Shown here: positions 35,122-44,092 of the stretch, one piece after another | How the letters are laid out: every line of letters begins with the position of its first letter | Position numbering within the stretch: position 1 is the first letter of the stretch | Assembly (NCBI RefSeq): GCF_003751085.1 | Contig: NZ_RJJY01000001.1 | Span: 2,356,001 to 2,420,000 of the forward strand | DNA: 64,000 nucleotides | Reading direction: 5' to 3' | Source of the DNA: Micromonospora sp. Llam0 | Lineage (GTDB): Bacteria; Actinomycetota; Actinomycetes; Mycobacteriales; Micromonosporaceae | Program-made: the position numbers and the translations under genes | The notes under the pieces: generated by a model | Database searches by the model: none | Told to the model about the DNA's origin: nothing | Seen by the model: only the letters and a program-made list of their open reading frames with translations

Positions 35122-37692
35122 GTGAACAGCCCCATCTCCGCCCGGCGTTTCCCCGCTTTCGACCTCACACCAACGCCAGATCCCACCACCCCCTCGGTGC
35201 CGTCGGCCCCGCCGCTGCCGGGACCATCGCAGTGGCTTGTCGACACCGTCGACACCGCCATCACCTGGGGCATGGACCGGCCTTGGCTGGCGCTCGTCGC
35301 CGTGTCCCTCATCGCTGCCGGCTACGCCGCGCATCTGGTCGTGACCGACCGGCGGCACCGCCGGATGACCCGGCACGCGCAGCTGATCACCGTGAAACCA
35401 CCGCCGGAGGTCGACCACGCCGGTACCGCGACGTTCTGGACCACCCTCGCGGAGATCCTGCACCCGGGCCGACGGCGCAGACTCCGCGACGGCCGTGCGC
35501 ACATCGCTGTCGAATACCGGTGGAGCGGCCGTGAGCTGACCATCGCGGTCTGGGTGCCGCGCACCATCCAGACCGGGCCCATCCAGGCGGCGATCCGCGG
35601 CGCATGGCCCGGCGCGGCCTGCACCGTCACCGACGCCGGTCCACCGCTCCCGCTGGACGCCGTCGACGTCGGCGGCGCCCTGGCACCGACCCTGCCCGCC
35701 TGGTACCCGCTGGAGACCGACCACGACAACGACCCGATGCGCACCCTGATCGTCGCGGCGTCCGGACTGCACCCCGCCGAGTCGGCGTGCGTGCAGGTCC
35801 TCGCCCGCCCCGCCACCACCCGGCAGATCCGGCGACTACGCCGCGGCGTGCAGGGCCTACGCACCGGCCGGCCACCGCGCGACCTGATCGACCCCGCCAC
35901 CTGGCTACGCGTCGCCCTCGACCTGGGGTTGGAACTGTTCAGCCCGACCCGGCGCACCCGTCCTACGGGACGGCAGAGCCCGGTCCCTGGCGCCGACCCG
36001 CGACGGGAACGCGACGCCCGCGCGGGCATCGACAAGCTCGCCGGTACCCAGTGGGAAGTGGCCCTACGCTTCGGCGTCGCACACACCAACCCCCGCGGCA
36101 GCGATCCCGACGACCTCACACCGCGGCTGGTCACCCTTGCCCACGGCATCGCCTCGGCCTTTGGAGCGTGGACCGGCCGTAACCGGCTCCGCCGGCTCCG
36201 CACCGCCCATCCCGCCCGTGTCCTCGACGCCCGGGTGCTGCGACGCGGATTCCTGCTGTCCACCGCTGAACTCGCGGCCATCGCCGCGCTACCCCAGGAC
36301 ATCGCCGTGCCTGGTCTGGACCGGGCTCGCGCCAAGCCGATGCCCGCGCCTGTCGCCGTCGCCTCCGGCGGCCGAGGAACGAAGGTGCTCGGCAAGGCGG
36401 ACGTCGGTAGCCACTCCGTCGCACTCAACGTCGTCGATGCCCGGCAGCACCTCCACGTCCTCGGTTCCACCGGCTCCGGCAAGAGCACCCTGCTGCTGAA
36501 CATGATCCTCGACGACATCCACGCCCGGCGCGGCACGATCGTCATCGACCCCAAAGGCGACCTGATCCTCGACCTGCTCGACCGCATCCCGGTCCGTCAC
36601 GCGAAACGACTCGTGATCATCGACCCGGATCAGCCCGCCGGCACCACCCTCAACCCGTTGCAGGGCGACGACCCGGACCTGGTCGTGGACAACATCGTGA
36701 GCATCTTCGGGAAGATCTTCGCCAAGCACTGGGGTCCCCGCATGGATGACGTGCTGCGAGTCGCGTGCCTGACCCTGCTGCGCAAGGCCAACGCCACACT
36801 GACCCTGATCCCGTCACTGTTGCAGGATCGGCAGTTCCGCAACGCCTTCACCGCCGATCTCGACGACCCGGAAGGACTACGCGGCTTCTGGCAGTGGTAC
36901 GAGACCGCACCGGCCCCACTGCGGTCGCAAGTCATCGCCCCGCTGCTATCCCGGCTGCGTAACGTGCTGCTGCGCGAGTTCCCCCGCCGCACGTTCGGGG
37001 CCCCGTACAGCTCGTTCGACATGCGCCGCATCCTCGACGGCGGCATCCTGCTCGCCCGCCTACCCAAGGGGCAGATCGGAGAGGAAACCGCCCGGCTGAC
37101 AGGCTCGTTCATCCTCGCCTCCGCGTGGCAGGCCGCCACCGGGCGGGCACGGCTACCCGAGCCGCAACGTCGGGACGCGTTCGCGTACATCGACGAAGCG
37201 CACAACTTTCTCACCCTGCCCGGCAGCATCGGAGACATGCTCGCCGAGGCCCGCGGCTACCACTTCGGGCTCACCCTGGCCCACCAGAACCTCTCCCAGA
37301 TGCCCAGGGAGACGCAGCAGGCGATCTCTGCCAACGCGAGAAACAAGGTCTTCTTCAGCTGCGCCCCCGAGGACGCCCACCAGCTGGCCCGACACACCAT
37401 GCCCGAACTCGACGAACACGACCTGTCCCACCTGGACGCCTACCGGGCCGGATGCCGGGTGGTCGTCAACAGCCGCGAAACCGCCGCCTTCACCCTACGG
37501 ACCAACCCACCCCGGCCGCTGGTCGGCGAGGCGACCGCGGTCCGGCAAGCCGCCGCAGCCGCAGCGACGAGACCGAAATCCGGCGAGAACACGTCGGCCA
37601 TCGCCCAACTCGCCGGCGTCGCCGACCCACCACCAGATGGCAACGAGGCCGACCCGGCGAACCCAACAACCACCCAACAAGACGTCAGGTAG
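35122..37692 (+). CDS. VirD4/TraG-type coupling ATPase
   Basis: An 856-residue product from GTG 35122, after AGAGGA. One N-terminal membrane helix (WLALVAVSLIAAGYAAHLVV) is followed by a large domain and an FtsK/TraD-like motor: Walker A LGSTGSGKSTLLLNMI at about residue 452, TIVIDPKGDLILDLL, Walker B DAFAYIDEAHNFLTL and LTLAHQNLSQMP. It recruits the DNA-protein substrate to the secretion channel. The C-terminal tail is Pro/Thr-rich, ending PANPTTTQQDVR across CCCAACAA motifs. Confidence 0.93.
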   Translation: MNSPISARRFPAFDLTPTPDPTTPSVPSAPPLPGPSQWLVDTVDTAITWGMDRPWLALVAVSLIAAGYAAHLVVTDRRHRRMTRHAQLITVKPPPEVDHAGTATFWTTLAEILHPGRRRRLRDGRAHIAVEYRWSGRELTIAVWVPRTIQTGPIQAAIRGAWPGAACTVTDAGPPLPLDAVDVGGALAPTLPAWYPLETDHDNDPMRTLIVAASGLHPAESACVQVLARPATTRQIRRLRRGVQGLRTGRPPRDLIDPATWLRVALDLGLELFSPTRRTRPTGRQSPVPGADPRRERDARAGIDKLAGTQWEVALRFGVAHTNPRGSDPDDLTPRLVTLAHGIASAFGAWTGRNRLRRLRTAHPARVLDARVLRRGFLLSTAELAAIAALPQDIAVPGLDRARAKPMPAPVAVASGGRGTKVLGKADVGSHSVALNVVDARQHLHVLGSTGSGKSTLLLNMILDDIHARRGTIVIDPKGDLILDLLDRIPVRHAKRLVIIDPDQPAGTTLNPLQGDDPDLVVDNIVSIFGKIFAKHWGPRMDDVLRVACLTLLRKANATLTLIPSLLQDRQFRNAFTADLDDPEGLRGFWQWYETAPAPLRSQVIAPLLSRLRNVLLREFPRRTFGAPYSSFDMRRILDGGILLARLPKGQIGEETARLTGSFILASAWQAATGRARLPEPQRRDAFAYIDEAHNFLTLPGSIGDMLAEARGYHFGLTLAHQNLSQMPRETQQAISANARNKVFFSCAPEDAHQLARHTMPELDEHDLSHLDAYRAGCRVVVNSRETAAFTLRTNPPRPLVGEATAVRQAAAAAATRPKSGENTSAIAQLAGVADPPPDGNEADPANPTTTQQDVR

Positions 37693-38024
37693 CCCAACAG
37701 ATACGCAGCGCGTCGGCTGCGTAACTCCGGTCGGCCGGAGCAATCCATACCGGCGGGCCGGACAGCCGACGCGATGACTGGCGGTCCTTTAGCGACAAGG
37801 TCCCTCAGCAGCCACGGGGGGAGCCACTGAGGGACACCCGGAGCGTACGCCCTGTCACCAGCAGTGGCCAGACCGGAGCACACCCCGCCGACGAACCCGT
37901 CCGGCGTCTGCCGTCCCCGCCAAGACCCGGTCACCGCAACGGCCACCCGCCCGGCCACCACCCGGCACCGTACTGCCGAGCCTAGGCCGACCCAACCCGC
38001 CCAATAGCCCAGCTAGGAGCCGTC
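37662..38024 (+). repeat. intergenic region with CCCAACAR motifs and a hairpin
   Basis: CCCAACAA (37662 and 37673, inside the end of the coupling-protein gene) and CCCAACAG (37693) cluster here. A 9-bp inverted repeat, GTCCCTCAG and CTGAGGGAC, lies at about 37800-37835 around an 18-bp centre. No gene is supported in 37693-38024. Lying between the coupling protein and the replication-relaxation gene, it is a reasonable place to look for an origin of transfer. Confidence 0.45.
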
Positions 38025-39002
38025 ATGTCCGCAAGCGCCGAACCCCGACAGTCCCCCACAGGGGAACCCTCCACGGGGAACCCGCCCCCTCTCACCGTCC
38101 GCACAACTGGCGTCCGCCGGCCCTCAACCCCCACCCTCATCGACATCTCCCACCGCCTGCGTCCCCGCGACTACACCATCGCCTCCCTCCTCGACGAACT
38201 CACCACCCTGACCACCCATCAGCTCACCTCGATCCTGTTCGCCAACCCGACCACCTGCCGCCACCGCCTCCAACTCCTCCGCCGTCTCGGCTTCATCGAC
38301 CGATTCATCCGCAACCGACCCGGCGCACCAAACCCAGTCTGCTGGCTTCCCGGTCTGCTCTCCGCCCGCTACATGGCCCTGGCCCGCGAGGACAGCCCGC
38401 CGACGGCAAAGGCGCTACGGGAACGACAGGACCGGGTCTACTCCAGCCCGACCCTGGACCACCTGCTGGCAGTCAACGACTTCTTCGTATCGCTGCTGGT
38501 CCACGCCCGGCACCGGCCCAACGCGGCGCTGACCCGCTTGTGGTCCGAACGCAGCACCACGGGCAGCTTCGGACACCGGATCAAGCCCGACGGACACGGC
38601 GTCTGGCGCGACGGCGACCGCGAAACAGGATTTTTCCTCGAACTGGACCGCGGCACCGAACCGATCGGACGACTGATCGACAAACTCACCTCCCACCGCC
38701 GGCTGCGCGCCGAAGGCGGCCCGCAGTACCCGATCCTGTTCGCCCTACCCGGCCGGCTCAGAGAACAGAACCTGCACCGCAAACTCGCCGACCGACCCGA
38801 GCCAAGCCTCATCATCGCGACCACCTCGCCGGAATCCGGGCCCGACCCGGCCGGCCCGGTGTGGCGACTGGCCGGCAACGGCCGACACCGGCTCACTTTG
38901 GCCGACCTACCCAGCAACCACGGCGAGCCCGGCCCACTCAACCCCGGGCCGACGCGCCCCGAGGACCATCCCCTCCGCCTGATCCTCGATCCCTCCGCCT
39001 GA
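38025..39002 (+). CDS. replication-relaxation (Replic_Relax) family protein
   Basis: A 325-residue product; AGGAG lies 6 bp before the ATG. Residues about 40-110 form a winged-helix-like N-terminus (LRPRDYTIASLLDELTTLTTHQLTSILF, RHRLQLLRRLGFIDRF). The centre follows the Replic_Relax family plan (LDHLLAVNDFFVSLLVHAR, GHRIKPDGHGVWRDGDRETGFFLELDRGTEP, with the DxxGxW and FLELDRGTE strands of a nuclease-like core). The family is found on actinomycete plasmids and mobile elements and is proposed to act in DNA relaxation or replication. Next to the coupling protein, a transfer-initiation role is possible. Confidence 0.8.
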   Translation: MSASAEPRQSPTGEPSTGNPPPLTVRTTGVRRPSTPTLIDISHRLRPRDYTIASLLDELTTLTTHQLTSILFANPTTCRHRLQLLRRLGFIDRFIRNRPGAPNPVCWLPGLLSARYMALAREDSPPTAKALRERQDRVYSSPTLDHLLAVNDFFVSLLVHARHRPNAALTRLWSERSTTGSFGHRIKPDGHGVWRDGDRETGFFLELDRGTEPIGRLIDKLTSHRRLRAEGGPQYPILFALPGRLREQNLHRKLADRPEPSLIIATTSPESGPDPAGPVWRLAGNGRHRLTLADLPSNHGEPGPLNPGPTRPEDHPLRLILDPSA

Positions 39003-39591
39003 CCACCTCGGCCGGCGAGAGTCGACATCAGGCCTACCGTCACAGACTGGGCCCTCGCGAGCTGAGCCTGAGGTCAAACCGCCTCTGCCGTCGTACCGGT
39101 TCCGGTGCACCTAAAGTCCATAGTGGGTGACTTCACGGCCGCGCTGCAGCCGGCGGTTGTACCCAACAGCGAGCCGAACTACCCAACAGTGCCGCGACGT
39201 CAACGGGGTCAGTCGCCGCAGCTATCCAACAGCACAGGTCAACGGTGGTGCCGGCCAATCGGAGGCATCGGCCGGCTGTTGGGTGGCGGGGCTACGGTGA
39301 AGGCTCATTCATTGAAACCCCCAAACAGCACCACCCGGGCCGCGCCGCCCACGACCTCGGTTGCAACCGCCCACTCGCCATCCGGCCGGTCGGCCTGCTC
39401 CGCCCGTAGGCGCCTCCGCCCACCACCTGCACCACCACAGCACCACCGCGCGGCCTCTACGCGCCCCACGCGGTTCTACCCCGCGTTCTCCTGACCGCTC
39501 TGCGGTCGATCCCCACCTACTCCATGCCTCCCCGCGCGGAGGCCGCTCTCGGCATGCCTGCCGACCTACTCAACCCCTTCTGGAGGATCCT
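39003..39591 (+). repeat. 589-bp intergenic region with CCCAACAG motifs
   Basis: CCCAACAG at 39162 and 39182, CTGTTGGG at 39276, and weaker TCCAACAG (about 39225) and CCCAAACAG copies. The frame 39105-39494 has no ribosome site and a composition dominated by Pro/Arg/Thr, so I do not call a gene. Together with the 28.4-29.0 kb cluster this may be a second control point of the element. Confidence 0.5.
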
Positions 39592-40254
39592 GTGCCCAAC
39601 ACGTCCCTGACCATCGTGTGCCTACCCAAAGGCACCCCCACCGATCAGCTGGCCGCCACGGCCAAGAACCGCCTCGCAGGCACACCGCTGATCAGTCTCG
39701 GCACCGCCGGACACTTCGCCGTCAGCACCCGTCTTCGTCGCGGAAGCCTCCTCCAGCCTTGGAAGGACACTGCTGCCGGCGGCCCTGTCCGCCTCCTCGA
39801 CCTCGACACCATGCGCACCGCTGCCCGCAACACCTACGGGTACCGCTGGACCATCTGGAACCAGGTCATCGCCGGCACCCGGCCCGCCCAGCCCTACTGG
39901 ATCTTCGCCGAACGGCACCTTGCCGACCCGGTCAAGTACCCGGTCTCCAAGGCCCAAGAGCACTATCTTGCCCAGCCCCGCATCGCGAACATGCTCACCT
40001 ACAACGCGCTCCCCAACAAGATCATGGCGCTACCCACCAGCCACCTGGAGGCCTTCCAGGCTGGCGTACGCGGCTACGCCCACTTCGGTTGGCTCTGCGC
40101 CGTCCCCGGCGACGGGCTGCTCTGTCTGGACGGTACCTACCTGGCCGCCGCAAGCGACCAACTGTCCACCCGCCTGTTCTACCTGGCTACCGCCAACCAG
40201 CGCATCACCGCGCTCAGCAGCCACGACGTCCTCGTCGCACTGTGCACCCGCTGA
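39592..40254 (+). CDS. unknown protein, element cargo
   Basis: A 220-residue soluble product from GTG 39592, behind TGGAGG. The sequence is well composed (YRWTIWNQVIAGTRPAQPYWIFAERHLADPVKYPV, then RGYAHFGWLCAVPGDGLLCLDGTYLAA) and clearly a real globular protein, but I recognise no family, catalytic motif, signal or membrane helix. It heads the long block of unknown rightward genes between the transfer genes and ArdC. Confidence 0.7.
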   Translation: MPNTSLTIVCLPKGTPTDQLAATAKNRLAGTPLISLGTAGHFAVSTRLRRGSLLQPWKDTAAGGPVRLLDLDTMRTAARNTYGYRWTIWNQVIAGTRPAQPYWIFAERHLADPVKYPVSKAQEHYLAQPRIANMLTYNALPNKIMALPTSHLEAFQAGVRGYAHFGWLCAVPGDGLLCLDGTYLAAASDQLSTRLFYLATANQRITALSSHDVLVALCTR

Positions 40255-40280
40255 ACCCCCGCACAGCAACTCCTACACGC

Positions 40281-40308
40281 CAGGCGAACCGGCTTTCCGG
40301 TTCGCCTG
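40281..40308 (+). terminator. intercistronic hairpin
   Basis: CAGGCGAACCGG (40281-40292) and CCGGTTCGCCTG (40297-40308) form a 12-bp perfect stem with a CTTT loop, followed by TTCTGC. It lies 26 bp after a stop codon and 46 bp before the diguanylate cyclase gene. Confidence 0.6.
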
Positions 40309-40353
40309 TTCTGCGCTTCCACCCCATCCTCTGCCCCAAAAGGAGGCCTTCTC

Positions 40354-41121
40354 ATGATTCCCAGACCATCCGTCGCGGCCCTGCGATGGACATCGGTAAT
40401 CACCATGTCACTCGTTGAAGCCGCAGCCTTGCATCTGCTGCTGGTTGACCGTGATGCCCTGGCCGCTGTCGTCGCCATGTTCGGCATCGCCATGCTGGCG
40501 GCCCAGTTGGCCCTTTTCAACGAGCGGGCCGTCCGCGCCGAGCGCCGTGCCGAAGAGTTGGAGGGTGAGCTCGAAGTGGCACGTACGGACCCCGTCACCG
40601 GGCTCGCGGTGCGCCGGGTCGCCGAACAGCACCTGCGCGACACCGCCGGATCCGACGTCACCGTTGCCCTTATTGACGTCGACGATCTGCACGCAATCAA
40701 CGACGCCATCGGCCACGACGGCGGCGATGTTTTCCTCGCCGCGGTAGCCGAACGCCTCGTGCACGCCGCCGAGCCGGGCGACCTCGTGGCCCGCCTCGGC
40801 GGAGACGAGTTCGTACTCATCACCGGCCGCGATCCGCACGAGCTGGCACGGGGACTGTCCGCCGCTATCACGCAACCCGTCACGATCGGCTCGGCGACGC
40901 TGCCGATGCACGTCAGCATCGGGATCTGCCGCGTAGCGGGTGGCGACCCGCGTATCGCGTTCGGATGTTCCGACCTGGCCATGTTCACCGCCAAATGGCA
41001 GGGCAGCGTCATCGAGCACTACGACCCGGTCCGCGACGGTGTGCCGTTGTCGCACGGCGTCCGCCCGTCGGTTCGGCACCGCGACCGGGGCAGCGGCCGT
41101 CGCCCCGACAGCAGCGCCTGA
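40354..41121 (+). CDS. membrane diguanylate cyclase (GGDEF)
   Basis: A 255-residue product with AAAGGAGG before the ATG. Two N-terminal membrane helices (LRWTSVITMSLVEAAALHLLLV and ALAAVVAMFGIAMLAAQLALF) lead through a short coiled segment to a GGDEF domain: DPVTGLAVRRVAEQHL, VALIDVDDLHAINDAIGHDGGDVFL and ARLGGDEFVLI. The active-site GGDEF is intact, predicting cyclic di-GMP synthesis from two GTP. The inhibitory RxxD site five residues upstream reads EPGD, so product inhibition is probably lost. There is no sensory domain. It is unusual cargo for an actinomycete conjugative element. Confidence 0.92.
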   Translation: MIPRPSVAALRWTSVITMSLVEAAALHLLLVDRDALAAVVAMFGIAMLAAQLALFNERAVRAERRAEELEGELEVARTDPVTGLAVRRVAEQHLRDTAGSDVTVALIDVDDLHAINDAIGHDGGDVFLAAVAERLVHAAEPGDLVARLGGDEFVLITGRDPHELARGLSAAITQPVTIGSATLPMHVSIGICRVAGGDPRIAFGCSDLAMFTAKWQGSVIEHYDPVRDGVPLSHGVRPSVRHRDRGSGRRPDSSA

Positions 41122-41183
41122 CCTCGTTCGACCAGTGGCCGGCCGGCCTCTGTGATCCGTCAACCGCGAGGAGGCGACCCGTT

Positions 41184-41699
41184 ATGGGCGCAGACATGTC
41201 CCTGCGCAGTTTGTACCTGCCCCACGGAAGCACCATCAACCGCACCGCCGCCGCCGAGAGGATCCGCCAACTATGCCGCGAGGCCACCATCGACGACCTC
41301 ACCTGCCTGCTCGACGGCGGTTGGTTCGACGATGAGGTCCGCCGCAGCGAGCAGACCTGGACCGACGACATCGTGGCCGCACACGCGGCCAGTCTGCGGC
41401 AGGCCGCCGAGGCCCTACTGCTTCAACTGTTCGACCAGTTCGTCCAATCGCTGGGGCACCGCGACGTCACGTACCACCGCTTCGGCCACGCCGACGAGGC
41501 CGGTGTCGACGTCTATGCGACCGGTGGTCTCAGCAGCGGCGACAGCCCGACCGAGGCATTCGACGCCTGGGACATCGTCTACGGCAGCATCCGTCTCCCG
41601 GACACCTGGCCCGGCGAGATCGGCGCCGCCGCCGGCCTGCTGCGCCCCTGGGGTGACGGCCCGGCCACCGCCACCGTCAGTTTCCGCGCCTGGGCCTGA
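41184..41699 (+). CDS. unknown acidic protein, element cargo
   Basis: A 171-residue soluble product; GAGGAGG lies 8 bp before the ATG, and a second ATG (41196) is an alternative. It is rich in Asp/Glu (CLLDGGWFDDEVRRSEQTWTDDIVAAH) with an alpha/beta second half (DVTYHRFGHADEAGVDVYATGG, AFDAWDIVYGSIRLPDTWPGEI). No recognised domain. It belongs to the rightward block with hairpins between genes. Acidic small proteins of mobile elements sometimes mimic DNA to block host enzymes; here that is only a thought. Confidence 0.65.
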   Translation: MGADMSLRSLYLPHGSTINRTAAAERIRQLCREATIDDLTCLLDGGWFDDEVRRSEQTWTDDIVAAHAASLRQAAEALLLQLFDQFVQSLGHRDVTYHRFGHADEAGVDVYATGGLSSGDSPTEAFDAWDIVYGSIRLPDTWPGEIGAAAGLLRPWGDGPATATVSFRAWA

Positions 41700-41728
41700 C
41701 ACCCGAAACAGAGCAAGGAGGACCGCCG

Positions 41729-42070
41729 ATGAGCAACGTCATTCGCGGCATCGACCGCGGCACCCGCACCGTCGACCACGTCGAGGTGCGCCTCACCGAA
41801 CTGATCTGGAACGACGACGGTCGCTGCTTCGAAGTCCACCGCACAGACACCGACGTCGACCTCGCCGACGTCTGCTTCGACACCTGGCCCACCGATGAAC
41901 AGATCGCCGTCCTTGTTCGCGAGCACGACGGCTACTGGTCCTGCCCCGGCTGCGGCGCCGCCATCACCAGCAGCCGAGGCGACCTCATCACCGACCATAT
42001 CCGCGACTGTGGCCCGACCGGCCGGAACGGGGAGGCCAGCCGGGATGACCGCTGCGGCAACCCCGTCTAG
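41729..42070 (+). CDS. small zinc-finger-like protein
   Basis: A 113-residue product with AAGGAGG before the ATG. The N-terminal 70 residues are acidic (NDDGRCFEVHRTDTDVDLADVCFDTW). The C-terminus has WSCPGCGAAI and LITDHIRDCG, a CxxC plus HxxxC arrangement fit to bind one zinc. Family unknown. It overlaps the next zinc-ribbon gene by 26 bp, so the two are probably cotranslated. Confidence 0.65.
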   Translation: MSNVIRGIDRGTRTVDHVEVRLTELIWNDDGRCFEVHRTDTDVDLADVCFDTWPTDEQIAVLVREHDGYWSCPGCGAAITSSRGDLITDHIRDCGPTGRNGEASRDDRCGNPV

Positions 42071-42593
42071 CCCGTTGCCGAGCGACACACCGGTCTGCTC
42101 GGGATGCGCAACGGTCAGCGAGCAAGTCCGTGAAGGCCACCCGTGGTGCGACGTCTGTGGCTGGTACCTCGTCTACGACCCCGACCACAGCGACTGGACG
42201 AGCTTCGCCGAACGGAAGTACCGCCGGCGAGCCGCGGACTACGAACGGCGCGTCACCGCCAGCGCCGAGCAGGTGCACCGCGCGTCGGCGGCCCTGCGCG
42301 ACAGGGTCCCCGATGGCTGGCGCGTCTCAGCGTGCCAACACGGCGACGGCGCCATCCACACCGTTGACATCAGGCCACCCACCGGAACCATCGACGCGAC
42401 GGCATGCCTGACGCCACCCGACGACGACGGCGGCTGGCACGTACGGGTCCACAACCGCGCCCAGAGGATCGACTTCCCGCTCTACCGCGCCGGCGGGGCG
42501 CGCGCGGCATCGTTCGCCAGTCCTGGCGACGCCCTTGACGCCGCGGTCAACGCGCTGCGCGTCGAGATCGCCGGGGCCACCACCCGCCGCTGA
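42045..42593 (+). CDS. zinc-ribbon protein, element cargo
   Basis: A 182-residue product starting at ATG 42045 (GGGGAGG about 11 bp upstream), inside the previous gene. VCSGCATVSEQVREGHPWCDVCGWYLVYDP holds two CxxC knuckles 15 residues apart, a rubredoxin-like zinc ribbon. The rest includes a helix with many Arg (YRRRAADYERRVTASAEQVHRASAALRDRV) and an alpha/beta end. A nucleic-acid or protein adaptor is plausible, but the function is unknown. Confidence 0.65.
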   Translation: MTAAATPSSPLPSDTPVCSGCATVSEQVREGHPWCDVCGWYLVYDPDHSDWTSFAERKYRRRAADYERRVTASAEQVHRASAALRDRVPDGWRVSACQHGDGAIHTVDIRPPTGTIDATACLTPPDDDGGWHVRVHNRAQRIDFPLYRAGGARAASFASPGDALDAAVNALRVEIAGATTRR

Positions 42594-42718
42594 CACCCGC
42601 CACCCGCACCGCGCCGCACCCCAGCGACGCCGAACGCGGGTTTCGTCCGCGCCCTGCAAGGCCCCTCCTGTTGTCCATCGGCCGTAGCCCGGCCTGAGCA
42701 CGCGCGTTCCTGCGCACA

Positions 42719-42748
42719 CCCGGGCGCGGCCGCATGGCCGCGCCCGGG
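42719..42748 (+). terminator. intercistronic hairpin
   Basis: CCCGGGCGCGGCC (42719-42731) and GGCCGCGCCCGGG (42736-42748) form a 13-bp perfect stem with a GCAT loop, then TTCCCTTCTG. It sits in a 183-bp gap, just before the ribosome site of the gene at 42777. Confidence 0.6.
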
Positions 42749-42776
42749 TTCCCTTCTGTCCCCAAAGGAGCCCGTC

Positions 42777-43205
42777 ATGCCTGAGATGTTCGCTCTCCCC
42801 TGGAACGTGCCACTGTCCGCCGATCTGCACCTGGGGCAGGCCGTGCACGTCAACGCCCGCGCCGCATGGCTGCCGGCCACCGTCACCTCCATCACCCACA
42901 CCCGCATCGGCATCGCGTACCTCACGCACCAGCGGCCGATCAGCCCGCTTGTCCCCGCGGTCGCGCCGTGGGTGGTGCGACCAGCCGACGGTGTCCGCCT
43001 CCAGCCGGTACACAAGCTGCGCATCGGCGATGTCGCCGTGACCTTCGACGGCACCCCCCTCGCGATCGACCACGTCTGGCAGAGCCGCAGCGGGTGGTGG
43101 GTCATCGACTACACCGACGGAGACAGGGCCGCCGTCCCGCCGAAGGCGATCCTGCGCCTGACCGACCCGACACCGACGGTCACCGTCAACGGCCTCCCGC
43201 TCTGA
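42777..43205 (+). CDS. unknown beta-rich protein, element cargo
   Basis: A 142-residue product with AAAGGAG before the ATG. Alternating hydrophobic strands (VHVNARAAWLPATVTSITHTRIGIAYLT, IGDVAVTFDGTPLAIDHVWQSRSGWWVIDYTDG) suggest an SH3-like or barrel fold, possibly duplicated. There are no catalytic residues, signal or membrane helix. Unknown function. Confidence 0.62.
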   Translation: MPEMFALPWNVPLSADLHLGQAVHVNARAAWLPATVTSITHTRIGIAYLTHQRPISPLVPAVAPWVVRPADGVRLQPVHKLRIGDVAVTFDGTPLAIDHVWQSRSGWWVIDYTDGDRAAVPPKAILRLTDPTPTVTVNGLPL

Positions 43206-43223
43206 GCCGGTCGCGAGACCGGC
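43206..43223 (+). terminator. stop-proximal hairpin
   Basis: GCCGGTC and GACCGGC enclose GCGA immediately after the stop of the preceding gene. The stem is only 7 bp, without a T-tract, so mRNA protection is as likely as termination. Confidence 0.45.
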
Positions 43224-43347
43224 CATGGACGTCGCACGACGTCGGCCGACAACCAGAACCTCACGACTGCCGACCACCGCGACGAGGAGGGGCCGCAGCC
43301 GCCCTCTCCCCCGGCATCGCCGGGGTCAACCTCGGAAAGGCATCCCC

Positions 43348-44025
43348 ATGACCCAACCCTCCACCCTGCAAGCGCCCACCGTCGGGGACGACACGCAGCG
43401 CGCACAGGGCACCGAGCCGCAGCCGATCGCGACGTTCGCCGCGTCGGCGCCAGGCCAGGTCGTCACCATCCTGAACGGCTACCTCATCAAAAACGCCGTC
43501 GTCCTTGGCCAACGCGACGACGCGCCCAAAGTCCGCGTGCTGGTCGACGGACAGCTACGCACTGTGTCCAGCGACATCACCGCTGTGCCGATCTCCGACC
43601 CCGCAACCGGGCAGGCGCTGGCCCAGCAGGCCCTGGCGTGGTTGCTGGCACGGCACCGCCTCATCGAGGACCAGGTACGAGGCCAGACCGAGCAGATTGC
43701 CGAGCAGCGCCGTGCATACGACAGCAAGCTGGCGGAGGTCCGTTCCTACGCCATCGACCGCTGCCGCGGAGGCGACCTCTACCGCGATGTGCTCAACGAA
43801 CTCCTGGCCCGTCTCGGCCTCAGCCCATACCAGCCACGGCAGAAGGTCCAATTCACGATCACCGGCGAGTTCGAGGTCAATCCGGACTCCGACCGCGACA
43901 CCAGCGACACCGTGTCCGACGTCCGCGACTACCTGCGCATCAACACCGACCAGGTGGACAACGTCGACGAAGACACGATCAACATCTCGATCGAAGCCGA
44001 CGCCGACGAGATCGACGACGAATGA
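43348..44025 (+). CDS. unknown protein with acidic C-terminus, element cargo
   Basis: A 225-residue product; GGAAAGG precedes the ATG at 43348. Residues about 40-90 are beta-rich (GQVVTILNGYLIKNAVVLGQRDDAPKVRVLVDGQL), about 95-150 are a long helix likely to coil (LARHRLIEDQVRGQTEQIAEQRRAYDSKLAEVRSYAIDR), and the end is very acidic (DVDEDTINISIEADADEIDDE after NVDE-like runs). This acidic tail is striking but its role is unknown. Confidence 0.65.
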   Translation: MTQPSTLQAPTVGDDTQRAQGTEPQPIATFAASAPGQVVTILNGYLIKNAVVLGQRDDAPKVRVLVDGQLRTVSSDITAVPISDPATGQALAQQALAWLLARHRLIEDQVRGQTEQIAEQRRAYDSKLAEVRSYAIDRCRGGDLYRDVLNELLARLGLSPYQPRQKVQFTITGEFEVNPDSDRDTSDTVSDVRDYLRINTDQVDNVDEDTINISIEADADEIDDE

Positions 44026-44092
44026 CCACAGAAGACCGCAGCCGGTCGGACATCGCCCCGCTCCGCCCATGACCGATGGAGGAGGACCCTCG

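Noticed and set aside
39105..39494. Possible 129-codon gene in the gap before 39592
   Set aside because: Pro/Arg/Thr-rich composition, no ribosome site, and CCCAACAG motifs run through it.
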